Shown one piece after another: positions 26,280 to 34,598 of a stretch of DNA of 64,000 bases; position 1 is the first letter of the stretch; each line of letters starts with the position of its first letter. A program made the position numbers and the translations under genes. Below the pieces are notes generated by a model. That model saw only the letters and a list, made by a program, of their open reading frames with translations. It was not told the origin of the DNA and ran no database searches. Source of the DNA: Paenibacillus_D sp047238105 (GTDB taxonomy: Bacteria > Bacillota > Bacilli > Paenibacillales > Paenibacillaceae); the NCBI RefSeq assembly GCF_047238105.1, contig NZ_JBDFMD010000001.1, forward strand, positions 4,464,001 to 4,528,000, given 5' to 3'.

Positions 26280-26390
26280 GCCCATCCCGGCGTTCGCCAT
26301 ACAACGTTCACGGCTTCTGACTCCTTCGAGTCATGTGCGCCGGCCTGAGCTGGAGTAGCATAGAGAGGAAGAGCGAAGGGAGGACGAGCG

Positions 26391-27044
26391 ATGAACAGTC
26401 CCAGCTTCCGCGTGCTGCTTATCGACGATAGCGATCATGCGCGCGAAGGCATCTGTCTGATCCTCGCCGGCGATCCCGCCTTTGTCGTCGTCGCTGAGGG
26501 CAGAAGCGGCGAAGAGGCGCTGGCGCTGACGGAGCAGTGGATGCCCGACCTCATCCTGATGGATATCTCGATGCCCGGCATCGGCGGCCTGGAAGCGACC
26601 AAGCGGGTCAAGGACAAGTATCCGTATGTGAAGATCGTCATGGTCACGGTATCCGATGATATCACCCATCTGTTCGAAGCGCTCAAGAAGGGGGCGCAGG
26701 GTTACCTGCTCAAAAATCTGTCTCCCGACTCCTGGCACGAGTATCTGCGGGCGATCGCGCTCGATGAAGCGCCGATGACGCGGGAGCTGGCCTTCCGGCT
26801 CCTCAAGGAGTTCTCGCCGGTCGAGCCGGCCTCGCCGGGGATGGATCCTCTGACGGCGCGGGAGCGGGAGATCCTCGGCCATGTCGCCAAAGGCGCGGCT
26901 AACCGGGATATCGCGCATACGCTCGGCATCTCCGAGCACACCGTGAAGAATCATCTGAAGAATATCCTGCACAAGCTGCATCTGGATAATCGGGTGCAGC
27001 TGGCAAGGTATGCGTATGAGCAGGGATGGCTTGGGAAAGGGTAG
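26391..27044 (+). CDS. NarL/LuxR-type response regulator without an adjacent kinase
   Basis: A 217-aa regulator with a receiver domain (VLLIDDSDHAREG; phospho-acceptor Asp58 in DLILMDISMPG; Lys108 in YLLKN) and a C-terminal LuxR helix-turn-helix (LTAREREILGHVAKGAANRDIAHTLGISEHTVKNHLKNILHKL). ATG at 26391 follows AGGGAGG. There is no histidine kinase in the window, so it is an orphan or its partner lies elsewhere. It is followed 40 bp later by a cytochrome c gene and then the nosDLYF cluster, which suggests control of respiratory copper or nitrogen-oxide genes (inference). NarL-like regulators commonly serve this role. Confidence 0.9.
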   Translation: MNSPSFRVLLIDDSDHAREGICLILAGDPAFVVVAEGRSGEEALALTEQWMPDLILMDISMPGIGGLEATKRVKDKYPYVKIVMVTVSDDITHLFEALKKGAQGYLLKNLSPDSWHEYLRAIALDEAPMTRELAFRLLKEFSPVEPASPGMDPLTAREREILGHVAKGAANRDIAHTLGISEHTVKNHLKNILHKLHLDNRVQLARYAYEQGWLGKG

Positions 27045-27084
27045 AAAATGGAAGGCTAACCTACTACTAAAGGAGATGAGCACA

Positions 27085-27438
27085 ATGAACAAATGGAAAG
27101 GGATGCTCGCTACAGCAGCGCTTGCCGCCATGCTGGCGGCAAGCGGCTGCGGCGGAGGAGGGACAGAGACGCCTGAGGGCGTCAATACGGGAGCGGGGGA
27201 AGAAGCGTCAGAGTACAGCGAAGCGATGTCCCTTTACAGATCCAAATGTCTGAGCTGTCACGGTGCGGAGCTGAAGGGCCGGACCGCCCCGAATCTGCAG
27301 CAGGTCGGCGCGAAGTATGAACGTGAAGAAATCGTCAGTATCATCGCGGACGGTCGCGGCGGGATGCCCGCGTTCGGCCGGCAGCTGAGCGAGGAAGAGG
27401 TCGGGACACTCGCCGACTGGCTGGCTGTGCAGCAGTAA
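27085..27438 (+). CDS. lipid-anchored c-type cytochrome
   Basis: A 117-aa lipoprotein: signal peptide with lipobox Cys22 (AAMLAASGC), a Gly/Glu-rich linker, then a class I cytochrome c domain with CLSCH at 55-59 and Met94 in GGMPAFG as sixth ligand. It resembles the small membrane-attached cytochromes c550/c551 of Bacillus (CccA/CccB group). The start at 27085 was chosen since AAAGGAG at 27069-27075 has the right distance; an ATG at 27076 is too close. In Gram-positive nos clusters a similar cytochrome sits just before nosZ and feeds it electrons; here nosZ is absent. Confidence 0.92.
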   Translation: MNKWKGMLATAALAAMLAASGCGGGGTETPEGVNTGAGEEASEYSEAMSLYRSKCLSCHGAELKGRTAPNLQQVGAKYEREEIVSIIADGRGGMPAFGRQLSEEEVGTLADWLAVQQ

Positions 27439-27477
27439 GCCGGCGGGCGCCGCAGTTGCAGCTCGGTGGGGCTAGGG

Positions 27478-28092
27478 TTAGCGGGCTTCGACCAGCGAGG
27501 CGATATCGGAGAGGATCTCCTCCTGGTCGATATCGTCGCCCATCCGGTAGATCTTGCGGACCTGGTGATCCCTGTCGATCAGCAGCAAAGACGTGACATT
27601 ATGGGCATATAACCCGTCGTCGAGCCGTTGGACGCTGTTGCCGTACTCGGCTGCGAGAGCGATCGTCTGTGCTTCCTCGCCGCGCAGCAGCGTCCAGCCG
27701 GCGGTGTCGATCCCCAGCCGCTCCGCATAGTCTGCCAGCACCTCGGGGGTATCGTTATCGGGGTCAAAGGTAGCAGAGACGAAGGCGACCTGATCGCCGA
27801 ACCAGCCTCTGGCCTTGAGCTCCTCTTGCAGGTCGACCATATGGAGCGTCGTCGCCGGGCAGATATCCGGACAGCGGGTGAAGATGAAGGACATGAGCCG
27901 CACCTGGCCGTCGTAGTCGCTCTGACTGACCGAGCGCCCTTCGTGATCGGGCATCGTGAAGTCGGGCGAGGCCATCATGATCGGCAGCTGGTCGCTCTTG
28001 AACAGCGGGTACAGCAGGTAGCCTGCCAAGGCTGCGACCAGCAGGATGGCGGCGATGAGATAAGGACGGGAAGCTTTGGCATGATTGGACAT
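27478..28092 (-). CDS. SCO1/SenC-family copper chaperone
   Basis: A 204-aa membrane-anchored thioredoxin-fold protein that delivers copper, classically to the CuA site of cytochrome oxidase. One N-terminal helix (about 11-30) is followed by the SCO domain with Cys74 and Cys78 (FTRCPDICP) and His164 (LYAHN), the three copper ligands. It is encoded on the opposite strand, convergent with the cytochrome c gene and divergent from the nos-like operon. CuA occurs both in CtaC of this window and in NosZ, so either could be its client. Length and ligand spacing are normal. Confidence 0.93.
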   Translation of the reverse strand: MSNHAKASRPYLIAAILLVAALAGYLLYPLFKSDQLPIMMASPDFTMPDHEGRSVSQSDYDGQVRLMSFIFTRCPDICPATTLHMVDLQEELKARGWFGDQVAFVSATFDPDNDTPEVLADYAERLGIDTAGWTLLRGEEAQTIALAAEYGNSVQRLDDGLYAHNVTSLLLIDRDHQVRKIYRMGDDIDQEEILSDIASLVEAR

Positions 28093-28253
28093 CGTATCAC
28101 TCCTGATATGTCGTTTGCATCCAGTGTAGCACCGGCGCTCCGGCAGTTGCTATGACCCGATAGAGCTACATATCGGACATCTGGGGGACGGGCGTCATGG
28201 AATGTTCACATGAGGCTAAGCAATAACCGTATGAAGGGAAGGAGGGACGGGCT

Positions 28254-28574
28254 TTGGGATTGATCAGACGGCGATGGCCGCTCCTGCTGCTCATTGTTGC
28301 CTGTGTGGCCTCAGTTATACCGGTCTCGGGAGGACCGCCGGACGGCACGCGGATGGTGGTGGATCATACGCTGGGGGTGTATATCGCACCGCCGTGCTTC
28401 GATCAGGCAGAGGCGACCAATAATCTGGGCGAAGTCAGCTGGGAACGGGCGCAGACCTATGATTATGAGCCGGAATCCGGCTGCACGGCGGAGTTAATGG
28501 CGCCCGATTCCATGATGCTGTGGCAGCTGGCGGGGATCCGGCTCGGTCTGCTCCAGGGCCGATGGGGCTGGTAA
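28254..28574 (+). CDS. small exported or membrane-anchored protein at the head of the nos-like operon
   Basis: A 106-aa protein beginning at a TTG (28254) after GAAGGAGGG. Residues 7-28 form a hydrophobic signal or anchor; the rest contains two Cys (in APPCFDQA and ESGCTAEL) and three Trp. The two Cys might form a disulfide or bind metal outside the membrane (inference). It is followed 35 bp later by the FixH-like lipoprotein and then nosD, all on one strand. I do not recognise the family, but its place suggests an accessory role in copper-enzyme assembly. Confidence 0.7.
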   Translation: MGLIRRRWPLLLLIVACVASVIPVSGGPPDGTRMVVDHTLGVYIAPPCFDQAEATNNLGEVSWERAQTYDYEPESGCTAELMAPDSMMLWQLAGIRLGLLQGRWGW

Positions 28575-28608
28575 AGGTGTGCAGTAGAACAACAAAGGTG
28601 GTGACAAG

Positions 28609-28983
28609 ATGAAAGTCATGCGATACATCCTGCTGCTCAGTCTGATCTGTATTGCGCTGAGCGGTTGCGGCGGCGAGCCGGCGGTGCCGATCGACCCGGC
28701 AGCCGTTGAGGCATCGCTGTCGACGGAGCCGGCTGTCCCGGTTGCGGAAGCCCCGGTCACGATGCGGGCCACGTTCAGCGGCGCGGAGATCACGGACAAG
28801 GCGGACGTGACGCTGGATATCCGTCTGGATGACAAGCCGATGCTGGTGAACACCACGTATGATGGCGAGGGCGGCTTTACGGCGGGATACAATTTTGAGG
28901 AGCCGGGCAGCTATGAGGTCTTCATTCATTTGTATGTGGACGATCTGCATCTGACCAAGAAAGCCCAGGTGGACGTCCAATGA
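28609..28983 (+). CDS. YtkA/FixH-like lipoprotein
   Basis: A 124-aa lipoprotein with lipobox Cys19 (IALSGC) and an Ala/Pro/Val-rich linker. The C-terminal 75 residues (VTMRATFSGAEITDKADVTLDIRLDDKPM then GSYEVFIHLYVDDLHLTKKAQVDV) match the YtkA-like/FixH beta-sandwich fold, found near oxidase and copper-handling genes. Its stop overlaps the nosD start (ATGA at 28980), so the two are coupled. It probably acts outside the membrane in copper delivery or oxidase maturation; direct evidence for this is lacking in the sequence. Confidence 0.75.
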   Translation: MKVMRYILLLSLICIALSGCGGEPAVPIDPAAVEASLSTEPAVPVAEAPVTMRATFSGAEITDKADVTLDIRLDDKPMLVNTTYDGEGGFTAGYNFEEPGSYEVFIHLYVDDLHLTKKAQVDVQ

Positions 28984-30350
28984 CGGCTGATATTGACGCG
29001 GGAAGGCAGCTCGCAGGCTGGATCAGACGGGGGCTGCTGGTGCTCGTGCTGACGGCGGCAGCTGCCGGAGCGGCGCGAGATACAGCGGCGGACACTGGAG
29101 GGACCTCCTTGCAGGAGCGTATCGACCAGGCGATTGCCGGCGAACGGCTGACGATCCCGGCGGGAACCTATGAGGGCGCGGTTGTGATTGATAAGCCGCT
29201 TGTCTTGGAGGCCGAGCGCGCGGGCGCGGTAGTCTTGCTGCACCGCGGCGAAGGCAGCGCGCTCCGGATCGAAGCGGCAGACGTGACGGTATCGGGGCTG
29301 CGGATCCTTGATGAGACGGTCAAGACCGAGCCGACGGTGCTGGTTGCGGGCGACCGCGTACGGTTGGAGGGACTCGAGATCACGACAGTTAGTGACGGCA
29401 TCCAGCTAAGAGGTGTTCAGGGCGGCGAGCTGCGCGGCAATGTCATCGCCTGGAGCGACCAGTCGCCCGCGCGGGAGGTCAGGCTGGCGGCCAAAGGCAA
29501 CGGCATCGATGGCTATGATGCGCACCGTCACGTGATCGCGGGCAACCGGATCCGCGACATGCACGATGGCATCTATCTCGAGAACAGCGACGATAATGAA
29601 GTGACAGACAACGAGCTGACGGATTCACGCTATGGCATTCATTGTATGTATACGAAGGGAACGCGGATCATCGGCAACCGGGGCGAAGGCAATGTGACGG
29701 GAGCCATGGTCATGAACACGAGAGATGTCGAGATCGCGGGCAACACCTTTGCCAAGCAAAATGAAAATGTCAACTCGCAAGGGCTGCTGCTCTTCGACGC
29801 CCATGGCACGCTGGTCCGGCATAATGAGCTGGCCGGCAACCGCGTAGGCATCTATATCGAGCAGTCGGCGGACAACCGGATCGAAGCGAACCGGATCATG
29901 GATAACTATACCGGGATCCAGCTCATATCGGCTACCGGCAACACGCTGCGGGGCAATGAGCTGACCGGCAATATGGCCGATGCGCAGGCAAGGGGCAGTG
30001 CGGATAATGAGATCACCGGCAACTTCTGGGACGCCCACCGCGGGATCGACTATGACGGTGACGGCTATAGCGATACCGCTTATGCTGTTAACCCGCTGTT
30101 TGCTGGAATCGTGCAGCGGCGGCAGCAGCTGCAGCTGCTGTTCCAGTCCCCGGGGATGGTGTTCCTCGAAGAGTTGTACCAAGCTGATCGCGCGACATGG
30201 ACGACCGACCGGGCGCCGCTGATGGCGCCGCCAATGCGGGAAGAACCAGGGGCGCCAGGAGCCGGAGGCTGGCAGACCGGCTTGGCAGGTATGGGGCTGG
30301 TGGCCGCGACGGGCTTTTTATACTACGTGGCAAGGAGAAGAGAAGGATGA
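28980..30350 (+). CDS. nosD: NosD, exported beta-helix protein for copper enzyme maturation
   Basis: A 456-aa protein with an N-terminal signal (about 14-35), a long right-handed parallel beta-helix built from repeats such as HVIAGNRIRDMHDGIYLENSDDNEVTDNEL and NRIEANRIMDNYTGIQLISATGNTLRGNEL, and a C-terminal membrane anchor (about 428-450, ending ARRREG). The anchor is typical of Gram-positive NosD, which must stay at the membrane. NosD works with the NosFY ABC transporter in assembling the CuZ centre of nitrous oxide reductase (family knowledge). The repeats GIQL, GIYLENS and GIHCMYTKG are characteristic. It is followed directly by nosL. Confidence 0.92.
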   Translation: MTADIDAGRQLAGWIRRGLLVLVLTAAAAGAARDTAADTGGTSLQERIDQAIAGERLTIPAGTYEGAVVIDKPLVLEAERAGAVVLLHRGEGSALRIEAADVTVSGLRILDETVKTEPTVLVAGDRVRLEGLEITTVSDGIQLRGVQGGELRGNVIAWSDQSPAREVRLAAKGNGIDGYDAHRHVIAGNRIRDMHDGIYLENSDDNEVTDNELTDSRYGIHCMYTKGTRIIGNRGEGNVTGAMVMNTRDVEIAGNTFAKQNENVNSQGLLLFDAHGTLVRHNELAGNRVGIYIEQSADNRIEANRIMDNYTGIQLISATGNTLRGNELTGNMADAQARGSADNEITGNFWDAHRGIDYDGDGYSDTAYAVNPLFAGIVQRRQQLQLLFQSPGMVFLEELYQADRATWTTDRAPLMAPPMREEPGAPGAGGWQTGLAGMGLVAATGFLYYVARRREG

Positions 30351-31129
30351 AGATGAGACGATGGAGTATGGCTGCGGCGGTGCTGCTGACGATGTTGCTG
30401 GTAGCGGCTTGTGGGGGGCCCTCTTATGAACCCCAGCCGGTCAACGAAGCGACAGACCGCTGCGCGATCTGCAATATGGCGATCAAGGATGACGAGTTTG
30501 CAACGCAGATCATTACGAAGGACGGGCAGTCGCTTAAATTTGACGATATCGGCTGCATGCACAAATGGAAGACCGAATACGGCACGGAAACGGTAGGGGC
30601 CGAGTTCGTCCGCGATTATACGAACAGCAAGTGGCTGAAGTATGAGGATGCTTATTATGTATACGATGCTGATATCCAGACCCCGATGGCTTACGGGATC
30701 GTCTCGTTTGAAGGGGAAGCGGAAGCCGAAGCGTTCATCGCTGAACGTGGCGCGGGCGAGCTGATGACGGCTGCTGACCTGGCCAGCCATACCTGGGCGG
30801 TTAACCGCGAGATGATGGAGATGTCAGGAATGGAGGGGCATAGTCACTCGCATGACGGCGAGCATCATGAGGAAGGGGCGCATGGCGGGTCCACCGCTCA
30901 TGATACTGATGCAGAAAGCGATCATGAGGAGAGTGACGCGCCTGCTGATGTTCACGGTGGATCCGGGGAGGCAGGTAATGAGGGGCATGGTGACAACGCT
31001 GCCGATGAGGCTGCTGCTGCCGGTGCGGAGGCCGGTTATGGTGAGAACGACGCGGACGCTGCCGAGGCCGGTGATGAGCACGACGGAACCATGAGGGACG
31101 GGGATCATCCCAGCGGTACCTCAGCATGA
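30347..31129 (+). CDS. nosL: NosL copper-binding lipoprotein with a long His/Asp/Glu-rich tail
   Basis: A 260-aa lipoprotein with lipobox Cys22 (LLLVAAC) and the NosL domain: Cys39, Cys42 and Met44 in RCAICNM, then FDDIGCMHKW and DAYYVYDADIQTPMAYGIVSF. NosL binds Cu(I) and passes it to NosZ (family knowledge). After residue 163 comes a 97-residue tail with 12 histidines and many Asp, Glu and Gly, absent from ordinary NosL proteins of about 170 aa. It may store or gather metal. The ATG at 30347 overlaps the nosD stop (ATGA), and its own stop overlaps the nosY start the same way. Confidence 0.9.
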   Translation: MKMRRWSMAAAVLLTMLLVAACGGPSYEPQPVNEATDRCAICNMAIKDDEFATQIITKDGQSLKFDDIGCMHKWKTEYGTETVGAEFVRDYTNSKWLKYEDAYYVYDADIQTPMAYGIVSFEGEAEAEAFIAERGAGELMTAADLASHTWAVNREMMEMSGMEGHSHSHDGEHHEEGAHGGSTAHDTDAESDHEESDAPADVHGGSGEAGNEGHGDNAADEAAAAGAEAGYGENDADAAEAGDEHDGTMRDGDHPSGTSA

Positions 31130-31947
31130 CACACGCAGTCCAGATCGCCGTCCGGGAGATCCGGATGGGACTTCGCAACCCCTGGGCTTACTCCTTCATG
31201 GCGCTGTTTGGCCTGTTCATGCTCAGCCTGCTGCTCATCCAGTCTCAGGGCTATGTCCAAGGCTATACCGGGGTAACAGGCACGATGCTCAATCTGATCG
31301 TGTACCTGCTGCCGCTGATGACGCTGATGCTGGGCTCGTTTTCCTTGACCGGGGAGCGTGAGGACGGCAACTGGGAGCTGCTCTCCGCCTATCCGGTCCG
31401 CACCTGGTCCTGGATCGCGGGCAAATACGTTGGCCTCGCCGTCGTGCTGCTGGCGATCATCGCTGCCGGCTTCGGGGCTGCCGGATTGGCCGGGTGGCTG
31501 ACGGGCAGCGGCTTCGAGCTGGCGACCTATGGGCTGCTGCTCGCCTTTGCCGCCAGTCTGGCGCTGCTCTTCCTGGCGGTGTCCCTGGTCGTCGGCACGG
31601 TGGCGCGCAACCGCTGGCAGGCCTTGACGATCGCCGTCGCGGTCTGGTTCTTTGCCGTCATCGGCTGGGCGCCGCTCCTGATCGCGATCCTCGGCATGTT
31701 GCCCTATCTGTGGGTCAAGCCCGCGGTGACGGGGCTGACGCTGCTGAATCCGGCCGAGCTGGCCCGGCTGTTCACCGTGGTCAAGCTGGGTGCAGGCTCG
31801 GTCATCGGACCGGAATACTACGACTGGGTCCGCTGGATCCGCCGGCCAGCCGGCACGTTAGGCTTTGCCGCTGTGTCGGCGCTGTGGATCATCATCGCAG
31901 CGGGTGGCTCGGCGTGGCTGTGGGAGAGGAGGAGAGGACGTGGTTGA
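31126..31947 (+). CDS. nosY: NosY, ABC permease for copper enzyme maturation
   Basis: A 273-aa membrane protein with six helices of the ABC-2 fold. The N-terminal IAVREIRMGLRNPWAYSFMALFGLFMLSLL and the loop LGSFSLTGEREDGNWELLSAYPVRTWSWIAGKYVGL are diagnostic of NosY. With NosF it forms an ABC transporter thought to supply a sulfur species or to drive NosD during CuZ assembly (family knowledge). It is coupled to nosL by an ATGA overlap and to nosF by an 8-bp overlap. All expected helices are present. Confidence 0.92.
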   Translation: MTHAVQIAVREIRMGLRNPWAYSFMALFGLFMLSLLLIQSQGYVQGYTGVTGTMLNLIVYLLPLMTLMLGSFSLTGEREDGNWELLSAYPVRTWSWIAGKYVGLAVVLLAIIAAGFGAAGLAGWLTGSGFELATYGLLLAFAASLALLFLAVSLVVGTVARNRWQALTIAVAVWFFAVIGWAPLLIAILGMLPYLWVKPAVTGLTLLNPAELARLFTVVKLGAGSVIGPEYYDWVRWIRRPAGTLGFAAVSALWIIIAAGGSAWLWERRRGRG

Positions 31948-32674
31948 ACCTTTTGTGCAGATGAGCGGCGTCCGCAAGACGATGCAGCGCCAGGTCGTCA
32001 TCGACGATCTGCACCTGCAGGCCGGCAGCGGCGAGATCGTGGCGCTGTGCGGCGGCAATGGTGCCGGCAAAAGCACGATCCTGCGCATGCTGGCGGGGGT
32101 CCTGCAGCCGGATCAGGGCGAGATCCGGGTGGGCGTTCTGGACTGGCGGCAGGATCGTCTGGGCTATGCCGCCCAGATCGGCTACATGCCGGATGACTAC
32201 CGTTTCAGCCCGGGGCTGACGGCTGCCGAGACGATGCGCTTCTGGGCCCGGCTGCGGGGGCTGCCCCCTGCGCGCGCGATGGAAGTGCTGGCGGACGTCG
32301 GGCTGACGGAGACGGGCCGCAAGCCGGTCAGCGCCTTCTCCAAAGGGATGCGACAGCGTATCTTGTTCGCACAGGCGCTGCTGTCCCGGCCGCCGCTCCT
32401 GATCATGGACGAGCCGACCAACGGCCTCGATCCGTACTGGATGGAGAGCTTTGCTGCGCTGGTGCGTCAGGCTGCGGCGGCCGGGCAGACGGTCATCTTC
32501 TCGACGCATCAGCTGCCGCTGGCGGAGGGGCTCGCGGACCGGATCGCCTTCCTGCGCGGCGGCGTCATCGAGCTGGAGGGACCGGCCGCCGAGATCCGCG
32601 CGAGGCTGGGCGCGGACGGGCTGCAGGAGGCTTTTGCCTCGCTGTTCGGCTTCCCGGTGCATCGCGCGGAGTAG
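31940..32674 (+). CDS. nosF: NosF, ABC ATPase partner of NosY
   Basis: A 244-aa ATPase with Walker A CGGNGAGKST (37-46), signature AFSKGMRQRILFAQALL, Walker B LLIMDEPTNGLDP and FSTHQLPLAEG with the switch His. GTG at 31940 was chosen because GGAGGAGAGG precedes it and it gives the usual NosF length; it overlaps the nosY stop by 8 bp. Longer in-frame starts inside nosY would add an Arg/Cys-rich peptide unlike any NosF. It is the last gene of the cluster; the 93 bp to the next stop contain no clear terminator. Confidence 0.9.
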   Translation: MVEPFVQMSGVRKTMQRQVVIDDLHLQAGSGEIVALCGGNGAGKSTILRMLAGVLQPDQGEIRVGVLDWRQDRLGYAAQIGYMPDDYRFSPGLTAAETMRFWARLRGLPPARAMEVLADVGLTETGRKPVSAFSKGMRQRILFAQALLSRPPLLIMDEPTNGLDPYWMESFAALVRQAAAAGQTVIFSTHQLPLAEGLADRIAFLRGGVIELEGPAAEIRARLGADGLQEAFASLFGFPVHRAE

Positions 32675-32767
32675 TGCTTACGGCGGCGGGGATGGCATCT
32701 GGGTGATCACAAAATAAAGCATCTTTCTTCCTTTGCAGCGCTGCCGCTCGGCTATCCACCCGAATGC

Positions 32768-33982
32768 TTAGGCAGATTCGCGCTTGGCGGGCGGTTTGGC
32801 GGCCTGCGAGAGCAAGGCCGACAATACGACGAAGACGAGAACGACCAGCATCGCCCGCAGCAGACCAAAGTGCTCGCCGAGCAGGCCCAGGAACGGTGGT
32901 CCGGCCAGGAAGGCCAGGTAGCCGATCGTCGCGATCGCGCTCACCCGGGCTGCAGCACCGCGCTTGACATCGGCGGCGGCGGACATCCCGACGGGGAAGC
33001 CGAGGGCGGCGCCCAGACCCCAGAAGACCACGCCGACTGCTGCGACGAGATAGTGCTGACCGAAGATGACGAGCAGCAGACCGATGATCGCGAGTACCGC
33101 GGTCGCCCGCAGTACCGGCACGCGGCCGAAGCGGTCGAGGAAGTAGCCGCCCGACAGCCGGGAGACCAGCATGGCACCGACGAAGAGGGCGTAGATGGAC
33201 GAGCCCATGGCGGACTCGACGCCATACCCGTCGACCATCATGATCGGCAGCCAGTCGCTGGCGGAGCCTTCGGCAAAAGCCATCCCTAGCACGATCAGAC
33301 CCAGCAGGAGGAGGCGGCGCTCCTTCCAGATGGCGAAGCGCTCGGCCATCGTCATCGGGATATCATCCTCGCCGTCTTCGCCGTCGCGTCCGGTTGCGGA
33401 CGGCAGATAACGGCAGAAGGCGACGACGATGACCGTGATCAGGACGGCCATCCCGCTCAGATGCAGCAGCACGGTGATCTCCAACGCATCTGCGCCGGAA
33501 CCGATGCCTGCGCCGAGCAGCGTACCAGCGCTGAAGCCTGCATGCAGGGCGGGCATCAGCGTCTTGCCGGTCGTCCGCTCGAGGGCAGCGCCCTCGACAT
33601 TGAGCGCCACCTCCGCCATTCCGTAGCCCAGCCCGAAGAATAGCAGGCTGATGAACACCGCAGGGACTGAGGTGTACGTCGCGGCGATCCCTACCGCGCC
33701 GAGTCCCGCTGTGAACAGCAGACCGCAAGTGACGATGACGAACCGCGCGCCGCGCCGGGCCACGACATGGCCGGCAAAGGACAGGCCGATCATCGAACCG
33801 GCAGCAAGGCCGAAGATGATCCAGCCCATCTGGGCCGTCGAGACGTCGAGCAGATCCCGGATGACGGGGGTGCGGGATACCCAGGTGGAGAAGGATAGTC
33901 CCGGCAGGGCGAACAAGAGAAAGATGGCAAGACGCCATCTCGCAATGTTGACAGATTGAATCGAAGCCGTGGGGCTGGACAT
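32768..33982 (-). CDS. MFS transporter (YbjJ-like)
   Basis: A 404-aa protein with 12 predicted membrane helices and a central cytoplasmic loop (SATGRDGEDGEDDIPMTMAERF) of acidic character. LPGLSFSTWVSRTPVIRDLL at the start, GLGYGMAEVALNVEGAALER in the first half and WGLGAALGFPVGMSAAAD in the second half match the YbjJ-type sugar or drug MFS group. The start ATG at 33982 follows GAGGGA. It is convergent with nosF. The substrate is unknown; related proteins have been linked to both efflux and sugar uptake, so I leave it open. Confidence 0.85.
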   Translation of the reverse strand: MSSPTASIQSVNIARWRLAIFLLFALPGLSFSTWVSRTPVIRDLLDVSTAQMGWIIFGLAAGSMIGLSFAGHVVARRGARFVIVTCGLLFTAGLGAVGIAATYTSVPAVFISLLFFGLGYGMAEVALNVEGAALERTTGKTLMPALHAGFSAGTLLGAGIGSGADALEITVLLHLSGMAVLITVIVVAFCRYLPSATGRDGEDGEDDIPMTMAERFAIWKERRLLLLGLIVLGMAFAEGSASDWLPIMMVDGYGVESAMGSSIYALFVGAMLVSRLSGGYFLDRFGRVPVLRATAVLAIIGLLLVIFGQHYLVAAVGVVFWGLGAALGFPVGMSAAADVKRGAAARVSAIATIGYLAFLAGPPFLGLLGEHFGLLRAMLVVLVFVVLSALLSQAAKPPAKRESA

Positions 33983-33998
33983 GGTGTTCCCTCGTTTC

Positions 33999-34176
33999 TT
34001 ACTTTTTTCTCGACAAGCTGCAACTGATATATGAGACTGTCCAACGTGGCCTGCAAGAGGCCCGCCCTGTATTCGTCCGTCGTATCGCTCTTCACAAAGA
34101 GCTCGGGCATATGTTCAGCTGGGATATGCAGCAGACAACCTTGCCTGAGAGAATCAAGGTCAAAGGAGGCGGGCAT
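33999..34176 (-). pseudogene. possible small gene upstream of the MFS gene, frame lost at an A6 run
   Basis: On the minus strand an ATG at 34176 opens MPASFDLDSLRQG and continues through TDEYRAGLLQATLDSLIYQL, ending ...QLVEKK. A run of six A (plus strand T 34003-34008) then shifts it past a TAA at 34001-33999 and into the MFS gene; with five A it would stop there. The plus strand of the same region is also open (34012-34278, ending ...FLDSFIATRL) but lacks a clear start. I cannot decide which strand, if either, was coding. No ribosome binding site is convincing. Confidence 0.3.
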
Positions 34177-34466
34177 CTCGCCAGTAAGCGCGATTCGGCG
34201 GGGTTCACGAGTCCGATGACCAATGCGATGATCGTCACTGCCGGCTTCCTTGACTCATTTATAGCGACTAGGTTATGATTACCATATTCTTGATGTAACG
34301 GGGGAGTCAAATGTCTATCCTGCATCATCGCATGAAGCGTAAATACATCCCCCAAAAAAATGAGGATGGGTTAACGCTCTTCGCGCCACTCATCCTTTGA
34401 GATACAACGCGCAGGACTATGGGTCCAGCATGTTATTGAATATGGCGTATTGTACTCAGGTCAATT

Positions 34467-34500
34467 AAGTCATCTGGCTGACTTGAGTTCACTTGAACTC
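34467..34500. promoter_or_regulatory. two tandem hairpins or operators before the GNAT gene
   Basis: AAGTCA-N6-TGACTT (34467-34484) and GAGTTCA-CT-TGAACTC (34485-34500) lie back to back about 100 bp upstream of the GNAT start. They could bind a regulator or fold in RNA. The rest of 34279-34598 holds no gene that I can support. Confidence 0.35.
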
Positions 34501-34598
34501 ATAAGTATGCTAACAGGTAACGAAAGTTCAATAAGAATAAGACGGCAGCCGGTCAATGTGCCCACGCTGTTTTCATTCTGCAACAAGGAGATGCGGCC

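Noticed and set aside
34031..34219. 62-codon plus-strand frame
   Set aside because: Ser/Arg/Cys-rich, no ribosome binding site; two other frames in this region look more protein-like.
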